Notes: generated from the letters alone by a model not told the origin. A stretch of DNA of 64,000 nucleotides from Pseudomonadota bacterium (GCA_021809435.1 JAKBAD010000004.1:109339-173338); one strand, 5' to 3'. Counted from the stretch's first letter, positions 7,768 to 17,040 are shown. Translations and numbers: made by a program.

Positions 7768-9756
7768 TCACCCCTCGCGCGTGTGCAGCTGTGCGGTGAG
7801 GGCGGCGATGGCGTGGCCGAGGTCGTCATCGGGTTCTGTTGCGGGGGTGGGCAGGGGGTAGCGGCGTCTGGCGGCCAGGTGGGCGGCGTAGAGGTTGGCG
7901 AGGTTGGTGTAGTGCTGGGCGCGTTGGGGGCTGGCGGGGTGGGGGCTGACGCGTTCGACGGTCGCGGCGCCGGCGATCAGGCGGAGCTGGCTGAGCAGGG
8001 TTTCGGCGCTCTCGAGGCGGGCGCGTTTGCTTTGGCCTTCCAGGCGTTTGCGGCGCAGGGCGGTTTCGGCGAGCGAGCTTTTCAGCCCGGCCGCGCGGCG
8101 GGCGGCCTCGGTGGTTTCGTCGGGGCTGTTGGCGCCGAGCACCAGGCTGGCGAAGCTGAGATTGGCGTGCACGGCCTCGGCGAGCAGCTGCTCGAACTGG
8201 CTGGTTTGGGGTTCGGGCCAGAGCAGGGCGGTGGCGCCCAGCCCGATGAGCGCGCCCAGCACATTATTGAGCGCACGGGCGATGGGAATGCCCTCTTGCG
8301 GCTGGAACAGGCTGATGACGAGCACGAAGAGCGGCGTGAGAAACAGCACAAATAGCGTGTAATTGACCGATTTCAGCCCGATGGTGAGGGTGGCGAGCGG
8401 GATGATGAGGGCGAACAGCGCCAGCTTGCCGGGGATGAGCCCAAGCAGCAGCGCGGCCAGCAACCCGCCGCCGACCGAGCCCAGAATCCGTTCGAGCGTG
8501 CGCGGCCAGGTGGCTTCGGTGGCGGGCTGCATGACCATGACGGTGGCCATGGTCGCCCAGTAGGAAAATGACAGCCCGAGCCAGACCGAAACCCCATAGG
8601 TGAGCAGCACCCCGGCGCTCAGGCGCGCGGCATGGCGCAGCACGGGGCCGGGGCGGTGCAGGCGCGGGCGGGTGGCGCGGGGCGCGGGGCTGAGCTGGGG
8701 CGGCGGCGGCGCGCCAAGGCCGGCCAGGCTTTGGGCGGCCAGGCGCAGGGCGGGGCCGAGCGGCGGGCTCAGCTGGCTGGCATCGCGCGCCAGGGCCTCG
8801 GCGGTCTGGCCGGGGGTGGCGTGTTCGGGGTGGCGGGTGGCGTGCGCGGCCTGAATGAGCGCGCGGTGCAGATGCCAGAGCGGGCGCTTGGCTTGGGGCG
8901 CGCGCTCGGGGTGGGTGGCCAGCTCATGCCCGGCGGCGATGAGGGCGGCGAACACGCGCTCGGCGGCGTCGAGCTTGGCGGCATAAAGCGGGCGGTTGGT
9001 TTCCAGCTGGTCAACCAGCGCCTGGGCGCGGGCCATGGCCAGGCGCAGCGCGCGGCGGTGGGTGGCGTTGGCCTGCATCCAGGGCGCGGGGCTGGCGCCT
9101 TCGCGGGTCAGCAAGGCGTGAAATTCGCCTGTCATGTCGGCCAGGCGCTGAAACAGCGAGGCGGTGGCCCGGCGCGCGGGCACATAAGCCGGCACCGGCC
9201 AGAGAAACAGGCAAAACAGCATGGCCCAGGCCCCGCCCATGGCAAAGGCGGCAGCGAGCAGCAGGGCCTGATGGGGCGTGCACGGATATTCCACCCCCAC
9301 CACCGCCACCACGCTCACCAATATGCCCGGCAAGGTGGCGCTGGCGCCCAGCGCGCGCGTGAGATTGGCCAAAAACAAGCAGGCGGCGATGGCGCCAGCG
9401 CCATAAACCGGCCCGTGCGCGCCCGCCAGCGTGACAATGGGCAACACCGCCACGCCGCCCAGTACAAACCCGCCAATGGCGCGCTGGCGCACGGGGGGCG
9501 CGCCGCCGGGGTCGGCCAGGCAGGCCCAGAAGGCGGCAAAGGCCGCCCAGGCCAGGGTGTTGTCGTGGGTAATGTAGGCCAGCGCGACCATCACACTCAC
9601 CGCCACGGCGGCGCGCAACCCTTCCGAGAAGCCCCATTGCTCGGGCGTAAGCCCGAAAGCGTGAGATTCGAGCGCCCGCGCCAGCCGGTAGGGCAGGGTT
9701 TTCACGCCCCGCCGGGCCGAACGCCTCAGCCCCTGTCTGGTTCCCAGCCCCATCAT
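7768..9756 (-). CDS. FUSC-family inner-membrane transporter
   Basis: 662 residues with two hydrophobic blocks of about six helices each (residues about 45-180 and 375-510) separated by soluble helical regions, the fusaric acid resistance/YccS/AaeB layout. The second block contains YWATMATVMVMQPATEATW and ERILGSVGGGLLAALLLGL, conserved in FUSC proteins (R-x-x-GTxxG). It likely exports aromatic acids or similar compounds. No partner HlyD or DUF1656 gene is next to it, unlike the second FUSC protein in this window. An ATG directly followed by another codon 2 ATG leaves the start uncertain by one residue. Confidence 0.85.
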   Translation of the reverse strand: MMGLGTRQGLRRSARRGVKTLPYRLARALESHAFGLTPEQWGFSEGLRAAVAVSVMVALAYITHDNTLAWAAFAAFWACLADPGGAPPVRQRAIGGFVLGGVAVLPIVTLAGAHGPVYGAGAIAACLFLANLTRALGASATLPGILVSVVAVVGVEYPCTPHQALLLAAAFAMGGAWAMLFCLFLWPVPAYVPARRATASLFQRLADMTGEFHALLTREGASPAPWMQANATHRRALRLAMARAQALVDQLETNRPLYAAKLDAAERVFAALIAAGHELATHPERAPQAKRPLWHLHRALIQAAHATRHPEHATPGQTAEALARDASQLSPPLGPALRLAAQSLAGLGAPPPPQLSPAPRATRPRLHRPGPVLRHAARLSAGVLLTYGVSVWLGLSFSYWATMATVMVMQPATEATWPRTLERILGSVGGGLLAALLLGLIPGKLALFALIIPLATLTIGLKSVNYTLFVLFLTPLFVLVISLFQPQEGIPIARALNNVLGALIGLGATALLWPEPQTSQFEQLLAEAVHANLSFASLVLGANSPDETTEAARRAAGLKSSLAETALRRKRLEGQSKRARLESAETLLSQLRLIAGAATVERVSPHPASPQRAQHYTNLANLYAAHLAARRRYPLPTPATEPDDDLGHAIAALTAQLHTREG

Positions 9757-10098
9757 CTGGCTCCTTTGCTGAAGCGGTTATTATATGCTGCGGTGCAACA
9801 CAAAACCAGCGCGCGCCCCGCACGCCGGCGATGCGCCACCTGACCATCCTACCACGCCAAATTGATTTCGATGTTTCCTATAATATCGAAAATATTATTG
9901 ACGCGGCCTGTGCGCCTGCTTAGTTTCGGTGCCAACACTTCTGAACCAAAGACGACCAGGGAATAACCAGGACCCAAGCCGACCAGCGCCGCGCCGTGTG
10001 AGCGGCACGCCCGGTCAGCCGCCCCGTGGGGGGCGCGCGGCTATCCGCGCCACCAGCCTAACCGCCTTAATCAATAACAACCAGGAGACACCCAAGAC
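9757..10098. promoter_or_regulatory. Divergent intergenic region with a perfect inverted repeat upstream of the ABC importer
   Basis: 342 bp without a gene between the divergent FUSC and substrate-binding protein genes. ATAATAT and ATATTAT (9880-9886, 9892-9898) form a perfect 7-bp inverted repeat around CGAAA, a likely operator, and TTGACG (9898-9903) beside it could be a -35 box. About 190 bp of leader follow, with a GC-rich hairpin (around 10018-10042) and an AGGAG box before the ATG at 10099. Confidence 0.55.
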
Positions 10099-11376
10099 AT
10101 GTCCAGCCAGACCACCTCGCCCTCGCGCCGCCGCGTTTTGCAGGCCGGTGGCGCCGCCGCCGCCGCTTCGGTGCTCGCCGCCCCGGCGGTGCGCGCCTCC
10201 AGCGCCAACACCATCAAAATCGGCTATGTCGCCCCGGCCTCGGGCCCGCTGGCGCTGTTTTCGGAATCCGACCCGTTTGTGCTGGCCCAGGCGAAAAAAC
10301 TGTTCGCCAACGGCATCAAGGTCGGCGGCACCACTTACGCGGTCGAGATCATCTACAAAGACACGCAGTCCGATTCCAACCGCGCCTCCGATGTGGCGTC
10401 TGAGCTGATTCTGAACGACAATGTCGACATGCTGGTCGGCGCCTCCACGCCCGCCACCACCGTGCCGCTGGCCGACCAGGCCGAGCTGAACGGCGTGCCC
10501 TGTGTGACCAACGACACGCCCTGGCAGCCCTGGTTCTTCTCGCGCAAGGGCGATCCGACCAAGGGCTTCCAGTGGACGTATCATTATTTCTGGGGTCTTG
10601 AGGACATCATCGCGGTCTATACCTCGATGTGGTCGCAGATCGCGACCAACAAGCTGGTCGGCGCGCTGTGGCCCAACGATCCAGACGGCAATGCCTGGTC
10701 CGATGCCCAGCACGGCTTTCCCCCGGCGCTGGCCCAGAAGGGCTACGGGCTCGACGATCTCGGCCGCTTCCCGCTGCCGGCCGATAATTTCACCAGCTTC
10801 ATCACCGACTTCAAGAACAAGGGCGCCGAGATCGTCACCGGCGTCATCCCGCCGCCCGACTTCGCCAATTTCTGGAACCAGTCCGGCCAGCAGGGCTACA
10901 AGCCGAAAATCGTCACCGTCGCCAAGGCGACCGAATTCCCCGAGGCGATCGCCGGCTTTGGCGGGCGCGCGGCGGGGCTTTCGGTCGATACCTGGTGGCA
11001 CCCGACCTTCCCGTTCCACTCCAGCCTCACCGGCCAGAGCTGCGCCGAGATCGCCCAGGCCTATCACGCGTTCTCGGGCAAAACCTGGACCATGCCGCTC
11101 GGCTATCGCTACTCGCTGATCGAGATGATCAAGGACGTGTTCAGCCGCGCGGCCTCCACCGACCCCAACGACGTGGTCGCCGCCATCCGCGCGACCAACC
11201 TCAACTCGGTCGTCGGCACCATCAATTTCAACAAGGGGCCGGTGCCCAACGTCTCCAAGACCCCCCTGGCCGGCGGTCAGTGGAAGCAGGGCGCTGGTGG
11301 TGTCGAACTGGTGGTGATCGAGAATTCGCTCGAGCCCTCCATCCCGGTCGGCGGCAAGCTGGCGCCGATCGCCTGA
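10099..11376 (+). CDS. ABC importer substrate-binding protein, Tat-exported (branched-chain amino acid type)
   Basis: 425 residues, periplasmic binding fold type I. The N-terminus has a twin-arginine signal (SRRRVLQAGGAAAAASVLAAPAVRAS), so it is exported folded. IKIGYVAPASGPLALF is the start of the mature LivK/HAAT-like protein. It is the first gene of a five-gene importer. The family binds branched-chain amino acids but many members bind aromatic acids, amides or urea. Position just before the protocatechuate catabolic genes suggests an aromatic substrate; this is inference. Confidence 0.9.
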   Translation: MSSQTTSPSRRRVLQAGGAAAAASVLAAPAVRASSANTIKIGYVAPASGPLALFSESDPFVLAQAKKLFANGIKVGGTTYAVEIIYKDTQSDSNRASDVASELILNDNVDMLVGASTPATTVPLADQAELNGVPCVTNDTPWQPWFFSRKGDPTKGFQWTYHYFWGLEDIIAVYTSMWSQIATNKLVGALWPNDPDGNAWSDAQHGFPPALAQKGYGLDDLGRFPLPADNFTSFITDFKNKGAEIVTGVIPPPDFANFWNQSGQQGYKPKIVTVAKATEFPEAIAGFGGRAAGLSVDTWWHPTFPFHSSLTGQSCAEIAQAYHAFSGKTWTMPLGYRYSLIEMIKDVFSRAASTDPNDVVAAIRATNLNSVVGTINFNKGPVPNVSKTPLAGGQWKQGAGGVELVVIENSLEPSIPVGGKLAPIA

Positions 11377-11377
11377 C

Positions 11378-12103
11378 ATGACGGCGCTGCTGGCGATTGA
11401 TGGCGTCTCCAAATCCTTCGGGGCGCTGCGTGTCATCAATGACCTGACCCTCTCTTTGCAACCGGGAGAGGCGTTGGGCATCATTGGCCCCAATGGCGCG
11501 GGCAAGACGACCATGTTCAACCTGATCTCGGGCAATGTCACGCCGGGGCAGGGCACCGTGCACTTCAAGGGGCAGAACATCTCCCATTGGTCGCCGGCAC
11601 AACGCTGCCGCGCCGGGATCGGGCGGACCTACCAGATCCCCCATCCTTTCGGCGGCATGACCGTTTATGAAAACCTGCTTGTGGGGGCGATTTATGGCGC
11701 CCACCATGCCGAGCGCGCGGCCGGCCGCCTGGCCATGAACCTGCTCGACCTCACCGGCCTGGCGCCCAAGGCCGACAAGCTGGCCGGCGGCCTGCCGCTG
11801 CTCGACCGCAAACGCCTGGAACTCGCCCGCGCGCTGGCCACCGAGCCCAAGCTGTTGCTGCTCGACGAGATCGGCGGCGGCCTGACCGAGCATGAGGTGC
11901 ACGAGCTGATCGGCATCATCAAAACCATCCGCGCCCAGGGCACGGCGATCATCTGGATCGAGCATGTGGTGCATGCGCTCATGGCCGTGGTTGACCGGCT
12001 GGCGGTGATCAATTTCGGCGTGCTGCTGGCCGAGGGCGAGCCGGCCGCGGTGATGGCCGCGCCCGAGGTGCAGGCCGTTTATCTGGGGGTTGAGGCCGCA
12101 TGA
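11378..12103 (+). CDS. ABC transporter ATP-binding protein (LivG type)
   Basis: 241 residues. Walker A GPNGAGKTT (about 34-42), a Q-loop segment GRTYQIPHPFGGMTVYEN, and Walker B LLLLDEIGGG. The signature position reads AGGLPLLDRKRLELARAL, with LAGG in place of LSGG, common in LivG. Ends IWIEHVVHALMAVVDRLAVINFG as in LivG. It starts 1 bp after the binding-protein stop and overlaps the next gene by 4 bp. It powers import with the LivF-type partner as a heterodimer. Confidence 0.93.
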   Translation: MTALLAIDGVSKSFGALRVINDLTLSLQPGEALGIIGPNGAGKTTMFNLISGNVTPGQGTVHFKGQNISHWSPAQRCRAGIGRTYQIPHPFGGMTVYENLLVGAIYGAHHAERAAGRLAMNLLDLTGLAPKADKLAGGLPLLDRKRLELARALATEPKLLLLDEIGGGLTEHEVHELIGIIKTIRAQGTAIIWIEHVVHALMAVVDRLAVINFGVLLAEGEPAAVMAAPEVQAVYLGVEAA

Positions 12104-12798
12104 GCCTGTTGCATACCGATCATCTGCAAGCCTTTTACGGCGATTTCCAGGCGCTTTACGGCATCACCCTCACCGTCGAGGAAGGCGAGACCGTGGCGCT
12201 GATCGGCGCCAATGGCGCGGGCAAATCCACCTTCCTCAAGGCCCTCACCGGCCTGGTCAAGCATGGCGGCGGGGCGGTGCATTTTGCCGGCGAGAGCATC
12301 GGCCGCCTGCAGGCCCACCAGATTCTGGCCCGCGGCATCGCCCTGGTGCCCGAGGGAAGGCGGCTGTTTCCTTCGCTCAGCGTCGAGGAAAACCTGCTCA
12401 TGGGCGGCTATGCCAAACGCCCGGGACCATGGACGGTCAAGCGCGTCTATGCGCTGTTTCCCGCCCTCGAGCCTCACGCCAAGCGGCCCGGCACCGCGCT
12501 CTCGGGCGGCCAGCAGCAGATGGTGGCCATCGGCCGCGCGCTGATGTCCAACCCCCGGCTGCTGCTGTGCGATGAGCTTTCCCTCGGCCTCGCCCCCATC
12601 ATCATCCGCGACATCTACGCCGCCCTGCCCGCCATTAAACAAGAGGGCACGTCGGTCATGGTGGTCGAGCAAGACACCTCCCAGGCGCTCAAAGTCTCCG
12701 ACCGCGTCTATTGCTTTCAGGAAGGGCGGGTCTCGCTCACCGGCCGCCCGGCCGACCTCACGCGCGCGCAGATCGCGCAGGCCTATTTCGGAGTGTAA
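12100..12798 (+). CDS. ABC transporter ATP-binding protein (LivF type)
   Basis: 232 residues. Walker A GANGAGKST, signature LSGGQQQMVAIGRALMSNP, Walker B LLLCDELSLGLAP, and the LivF hallmark VPEGRRLFPSLSVEENL. It overlaps the LivG-type gene by 4 bp (ATGA). The pair drive the two permeases encoded next. Confidence 0.94.
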   Translation: MSLLHTDHLQAFYGDFQALYGITLTVEEGETVALIGANGAGKSTFLKALTGLVKHGGGAVHFAGESIGRLQAHQILARGIALVPEGRRLFPSLSVEENLLMGGYAKRPGPWTVKRVYALFPALEPHAKRPGTALSGGQQQMVAIGRALMSNPRLLLCDELSLGLAPIIIRDIYAALPAIKQEGTSVMVVEQDTSQALKVSDRVYCFQEGRVSLTGRPADLTRAQIAQAYFGV

Positions 12799-12800
12799 TC

Positions 12801-13673
12801 ATGGCCGACTGGATCAACACAATCCTGCAGGGGATTCTCACCGGCGGGCTGTATGCCCTGCTGGCGGCTGGCCTCTCGCTCGCTTTTGGCGTCATGCGCG
12901 TCATCAACATCGCCCATGGCGACTTCGCGGTGCTGGCCGGCTTCATCGCCATCGCGCTCAACCAATGGCTGGGCCTCACCCCGGTCGAATCCCTCCTCGT
13001 CGCCATGCCGCTGATGGCGGCTTTGGGCTATGTGCTGCAGCGCTTCGTGCTCAACCGCGCGCTCGGCAACGATGTCATGCGCCCGCTGATGATCACGTTC
13101 GGCTTCTCGATCATCATCCAGAACCTGCTGCTCCAAGGCTTCTCGGCCGATTCCCGCTCGCTCTACGCCGGCAGTTTCTCCACCGCCAGCTTCCAGTTCG
13201 GCGGCCAGATCGCGGCGGGCTATTTGCCGCTGACCATGATGCTCTCGGCGGTGGTGATTTTGGCCGGGCTTCAGCAGATTTTCTCGCGCACCATGCTGGG
13301 CCGCGCCTTCCGCGCCGCTTCCGATGACCCCGAGATCGTGCGGCTGATGGGCGTGGATAACCGCCATGTCTATGGCATCGCCATGGGTCTGGCGCTGGCC
13401 ATGGTGGCGGTGGCGGGCGTGTTTCTGGTCATGCAAACCACCGTCGCCCCCACCGATGGCCCGGTGCATCTGCTCTACGCCTTCGAATCGGTCATCATCG
13501 GCGGTCTGGGCTCGCTGTGGGGCACGCTGCTGGGCGGTGTCATCCTGGGTGTCGCCCAGGCGCTGGGCGATAAATTCGACCCCGGCATCGGCACGCTGGT
13601 CGGCCATCTCACCTTCCTGTTCGTGCTCGCCGTCAAGCCCAACGGCCTGTTCCCCAAGACCAAGGACCGCTAA
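12801..13673 (+). CDS. ABC transporter permease (LivH type)
   Basis: 290 residues with about eight membrane helices. ILTGGLYALLAAGLSLAFGV and INIAHGDFAVLAG are the LivH N-terminal motif; the coupling loop lies around RAFRAASDDPEIVRLMGVD. The ATG at 12801 is preferred to an upstream in-frame ATG because it begins the conserved N-terminus and has GGAG (12790-12793) just upstream. Confidence 0.93.
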   Translation: MADWINTILQGILTGGLYALLAAGLSLAFGVMRVINIAHGDFAVLAGFIAIALNQWLGLTPVESLLVAMPLMAALGYVLQRFVLNRALGNDVMRPLMITFGFSIIIQNLLLQGFSADSRSLYAGSFSTASFQFGGQIAAGYLPLTMMLSAVVILAGLQQIFSRTMLGRAFRAASDDPEIVRLMGVDNRHVYGIAMGLALAMVAVAGVFLVMQTTVAPTDGPVHLLYAFESVIIGGLGSLWGTLLGGVILGVAQALGDKFDPGIGTLVGHLTFLFVLAVKPNGLFPKTKDR

Positions 13674-13676
13674 CCC

Positions 13677-14672
13677 ATGCGCGCAAAGCTTCTCTCCCCC
13701 AAGGCCTTCCAAATTTATGGCCTGGCCCTTCTCGTGGTCCTCATGGTGGTGGCGGCCAGCCAGCCCTGGTGGGCGCGCCGCTATACCGAGCAATGGACGA
13801 CCGAATTCCTTTACACATTGGCGCTCGCCCAGGCCTGGAATTTGCTGGCCGGCTATGGCGGGTTGCTCTCGGTGGGGCAGCAGGCCTTCATTGGCGTCGG
13901 CGCCTATATGGTGGTGGCGCTGGGGTTGCTGGCGGGCTGGAATCCGTTCCTCACCATTCCGGTGGCGGGGCTGGTGTGCGTGGTGCTGGCCATTCCCATG
14001 GCGGCGCTGCTGTTCCGGCTCAAGGGCGCCAATTTCGCCGTCGGCACCTGGGTCGCGGCCGAGGTGCTGCGCCTGCTCGTCTCCAACATCGACGCGGTGA
14101 ATGGCGGCTCGGGCATTTCCATCACCCCCACCCTCATCGGCATGCCGATCTGGTGGCGCATGTCCGAAACGCTGTGGATCGCGCTGGCGCTGGGCGTTGG
14201 CGGCATGGCCATGGTCTATGGGTTGCTGCGCACGCGCCTGGGCCTGGCGCTCACGGCGGTGCGCGACTCAGAACCCGCCGCCGCCTCGCTGGGCGTGTCG
14301 GTCTCGCGCATGAAATGGGCGGTGTATCTGGTGGCGGCGCTGTGGGCGGGCATGACCGGCGCGCTCATCTTCATCACCAAGCTGCGTGTCGCGCCCGATG
14401 CCGCCTTCTCCATCGACTGGATGACCACCACCTTCTTCGTCACGGTCATTGGCGGCATCGGCACCGTCGAAGGGCCGCTGATCGGCACGGCGGTGTTCTT
14501 CGCGCTGCGCGCCCTGCTGGCCGATTATGGCTCGTGGTATCTCATCGCGCTCGGTCTGGTGGCCATCATCTTCATGCTGTTCATCCCCCAGGGCATCGCG
14601 GGGGTGCTGAAGACACTCACCGGCTCCAACCTCTTCCCCACCCAGCGCCACGCGCCCAAGGTGGCGAGCTGA
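13677..14672 (+). CDS. ABC transporter permease (LivM type)
   Basis: 331 residues, about ten membrane helices. ALAQAWNLLAGYGGLLSVGQQAFIGVGAY is the LivM motif, and LRTRLGLALTAVRDSEPAAASLGV is the EAA-like coupling loop. Last gene of the importer operon (binding protein, two ATPases, two permeases). A dispersed repeat lies just after its stop. Confidence 0.93.
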   Translation: MRAKLLSPKAFQIYGLALLVVLMVVAASQPWWARRYTEQWTTEFLYTLALAQAWNLLAGYGGLLSVGQQAFIGVGAYMVVALGLLAGWNPFLTIPVAGLVCVVLAIPMAALLFRLKGANFAVGTWVAAEVLRLLVSNIDAVNGGSGISITPTLIGMPIWWRMSETLWIALALGVGGMAMVYGLLRTRLGLALTAVRDSEPAAASLGVSVSRMKWAVYLVAALWAGMTGALIFITKLRVAPDAAFSIDWMTTTFFVTVIGGIGTVEGPLIGTAVFFALRALLADYGSWYLIALGLVAIIFMLFIPQGIAGVLKTLTGSNLFPTQRHAPKVAS

Positions 14673-14685
14673 AAGCTCATGGCGG

Positions 14686-14706
14686 CGCCTGATGGCGTGC
14701 GATGAC
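14686..14706 (+). repeat. Left copy of a 21-bp inverted repeat bracketing the chemoreceptor gene
   Basis: The 21 nt CGCCTGATGGCGTGCGATGAC occupy 14686-14706 and recur in reverse complement at 16028-16048, with the chemoreceptor gene between them. The right part also overlaps the dispersed motif found at 2639. Confidence 0.8.
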
Positions 14707-14734
14707 ATCAGATCTAAAACACATAATGGCGCAT

Positions 14735-15922
14735 TCAGCTAAACGCTGAATGCTCCAGCGCCGTGGTCAGATTAAAGCGCAGCAGCAGCCCCCAGGGCTG
14801 GCTGGGCGCGCCCAGCGCCAGCGGGTGCAGCACCGCCACCTCGCCATCGGCGGCGAGGGCCTGAAACGCCTCGCCCGCGCCCAGCGCGCGCAGCAGGGCG
14901 GGGGGCAGGTCGCTGGCCGGCTGGCCGATGCGCGCGGGCTCCTCATGGGTGGCATAGCGCCCGCCATGCGAGAGCAGGCATAAGCTCCCCGTGCCCATGG
15001 GCTTGGCCGCCGCCAGCTGGGCCTGTAACTGCGCCAGCCCGAAATCAGCCCCCAGCACGCCCGCGAACCGGCCCTTGAACAGCACCGGCAGCATGAACGA
15101 GGTGATTTTCATCATCACCCCGCCCACCTCGTAATCATAGGGTTCGATCATCACCGCGCTTCCGGCCCGGCGCGGCAGCTCATAATACTCATTCTGCCCC
15201 GGCACATCGTAGCCCACCAGTGGCTCAAGCGAGAGCCGCCCCGAGCCGCGATGCCAGTATGACAGAAACCGCCCCGTGGCATCGCTGCCCTCCTGGTGGG
15301 CATACTCGGCGTCGCGCCCGTCAAACGCGCCCGGCTCCATGCCGCAGGAGAGCGCCAGCAGCCCCGGATTACCCTCCAGATAGCGCGCCATGATGGCGTT
15401 GAACCGCGCGCGCGTCAGCGCATCGGGCTGGGCCTTGAGCGCCTGGAGGGTAAATTCCAGCCCGTTCAGCGTGGTGCCGATCTGGTTGAACCAGGCCAGC
15501 ACGCGCGCGGCCTCCAGCCCGGTCAGCCGCACGGCGCGCTGCATCACGCCGTCGCTTTCCTCGCTTTCCACCCCTTGCACGGCGCGCTTAATCTCGGCCT
15601 TGATCTGGGGCAGCATGTCATTGATGGTCGAGGTGGCGGCCGATGTCCGTTCCGCCAGATTGCGCACCTCCGAGGCCACCACCGAAAATCCCCGCCCCGC
15701 ATCGCCCGCGCGCGCGGCCTCGATGGTGGCGTTGAACGACAGCAGCTTGGTGTGGCGCGCCACGCCGTTGATCATCTCGGCAATCTCGGCGATCTCCTGA
15801 AAGCGCCGCTCCAGCCCCGTGACCATGGATTTCACGCGCGCCATGGTGCCCCCCGCGCCGGCCGTCTCAGTGCCGGGCGCGCCGGCTCGGGCGCGGGTGA
15901 GCTCAGCCAATCCCTGATACAA
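14735..15922 (-). CDS. Soluble chemoreceptor-like protein with an N-terminal MCP signalling domain and C-terminal Cache domain
   Basis: 395 residues from a TTG start with a well-placed GAGGAG box (about 15930-15935); a Met at residue 27 is an alternative. Residues about 35-115 are a short methyl-accepting signalling hairpin: INGVARHTKLLSFNATIEAARAGDAGRGF then VVASEVRNLAERTSAAT, the MCP tip. A linker follows, and residues about 165-390 look like a dCache sensor (GSGRLSLEPLVGYDVPGQ, YYELPRR, PVLFKGRFAGVLGADFGL). No membrane helix is visible. In ordinary receptors Cache is N-terminal and periplasmic, so this order is reversed and the sensor would be cytoplasmic. The ligand is unknown. Confidence 0.8.
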   Translation of the reverse strand: MYQGLAELTRARAGAPGTETAGAGGTMARVKSMVTGLERRFQEIAEIAEMINGVARHTKLLSFNATIEAARAGDAGRGFSVVASEVRNLAERTSAATSTINDMLPQIKAEIKRAVQGVESEESDGVMQRAVRLTGLEAARVLAWFNQIGTTLNGLEFTLQALKAQPDALTRARFNAIMARYLEGNPGLLALSCGMEPGAFDGRDAEYAHQEGSDATGRFLSYWHRGSGRLSLEPLVGYDVPGQNEYYELPRRAGSAVMIEPYDYEVGGVMMKITSFMLPVLFKGRFAGVLGADFGLAQLQAQLAAAKPMGTGSLCLLSHGGRYATHEEPARIGQPASDLPPALLRALGAGEAFQALAADGEVAVLHPLALGAPSQPWGLLLRFNLTTALEHSAFS

Positions 15923-16027
15923 GCCTAACTCCTCAGACGGTCATCGCCTGTCTCATTCTGGCCCGCGCCGGTTTCAATTTCGCTAACGCCCGGCGCCGAT
16001 TCCGCGTGCCGGGCGTGGCACTCTGAG

Positions 16028-16048
16028 GTCATCGCACGCCATCAGGCG
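16028..16048 (-). repeat. Right copy of the 21-bp inverted repeat
   Basis: Exact reverse complement of 14686-14706. It overlaps the last 7 bp of the aldo-keto reductase gene. Confidence 0.8.
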
Positions 16049-17028
16049 GCGGGCGCTTCCTCGGTGTCAATTTCGGCTTGTGTCGCCGCCGGGTAGCGCG
16101 GCCCCGCCACCTTGCGCGGCGCCACAATCTCTTCCAGCCGCGCCAGCTGCGCGGGCGAGAGCGCCACCTCCGCCATATCCTCGCGCAAATGCGCCACGCT
16201 GGTGGTGCCGGGAATGGCATGCACGCCCGGCCCCCTGGCCAGCACCCAGGCCAGCGCGGCCTGCGCCGGACTCACCCCGATCTCAGCCGCATAAGCCTCG
16301 AACTCGGCCAGAATCGTGAGATTTTGGGCGAAATTCTCGCCTTGAAAGCGCGGCATGCCGGCGCGTATATCGCCGGGCGCGAACCGCGTATCGCGCACCC
16401 CGCCGGCCAAAAACCCGCGCGCCACCGGCGAGAAGGCCACCAGCGCCACGCCCAGCTCGTCGCAAGCCGCCAGCAGCCCATATTCGGGGTTGCGGCTCCA
16501 GAGCGAATATTCATTCTGCACGGCGGCAATGGGGTGAACCGCATGCGCCGTGCGCAAGGTCGCGGCCGAAACCTCCGAGAGCCCGATGGCGCCGATCTTG
16601 CCCTGGCGCACCAGCTCACCCAGCGCGCCCACGCTCTCCTCAATCGCCACGGTGCGGTCCAAGCGGTGCAGATAATACAGATCGATATGATCAGTCCGCA
16701 GATTTTTGAGCGACTCCTCGCACGTGGCCTTCAGCGTTGCGGGCCGGCCATCAATCACGCGCTTGCCGTTCACCCCGGTCATGCCGCATTTGCTGGCCAG
16801 AAAAAACGCCCGCCGGTGGGGCGCCAGCACCTCGCCGAGCAGGGCTTCGTTCTTGCCAAACCCGTAGAGCGCGGCGGTGTCGAAATGCTCAACCCCCAGA
16901 TCGAGCGCGGCGCGCAGCACGGCCTCGGCCACCTCGCGCGCGGGCGGCACGCCATAGGCATGGCTGAGATTCATGCACCCCAGCCCAATCCGCCCCACTG
17001 CCCTGCCCGCCAAAATCCGCCGTTCCAT
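16042..17028 (-). CDS. Aldo/keto reductase
   Basis: 328 residues, TIM-barrel NADPH reductase. The catalytic tetrad is visible: Asp in HFDTAALYG, Tyr in the same stretch, Lys in LASKCGM and His in YYLHRLD. The family motif GRIGLGCMNLSHAYG suggests the AKR13/YakC-like group acting on aldehydes. MERRIL is chosen as start because the upstream in-frame extension is translated from an intergenic repeat; GGAG stands about 7 nt before it. It follows ligC on the same strand at 117 bp, separated by a hairpin element, so it may be only weakly part of the lig operon. Confidence 0.9.
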   Translation of the reverse strand: MERRILAGRAVGRIGLGCMNLSHAYGVPPAREVAEAVLRAALDLGVEHFDTAALYGFGKNEALLGEVLAPHRRAFFLASKCGMTGVNGKRVIDGRPATLKATCEESLKNLRTDHIDLYYLHRLDRTVAIEESVGALGELVRQGKIGAIGLSEVSAATLRTAHAVHPIAAVQNEYSLWSRNPEYGLLAACDELGVALVAFSPVARGFLAGGVRDTRFAPGDIRAGMPRFQGENFAQNLTILAEFEAYAAEIGVSPAQAALAWVLARGPGVHAIPGTTSVAHLREDMAEVALSPAQLARLEEIVAPRKVAGPRYPAATQAEIDTEEAPAA

Positions 17029-17040
17029 CGCCACGCTCCA

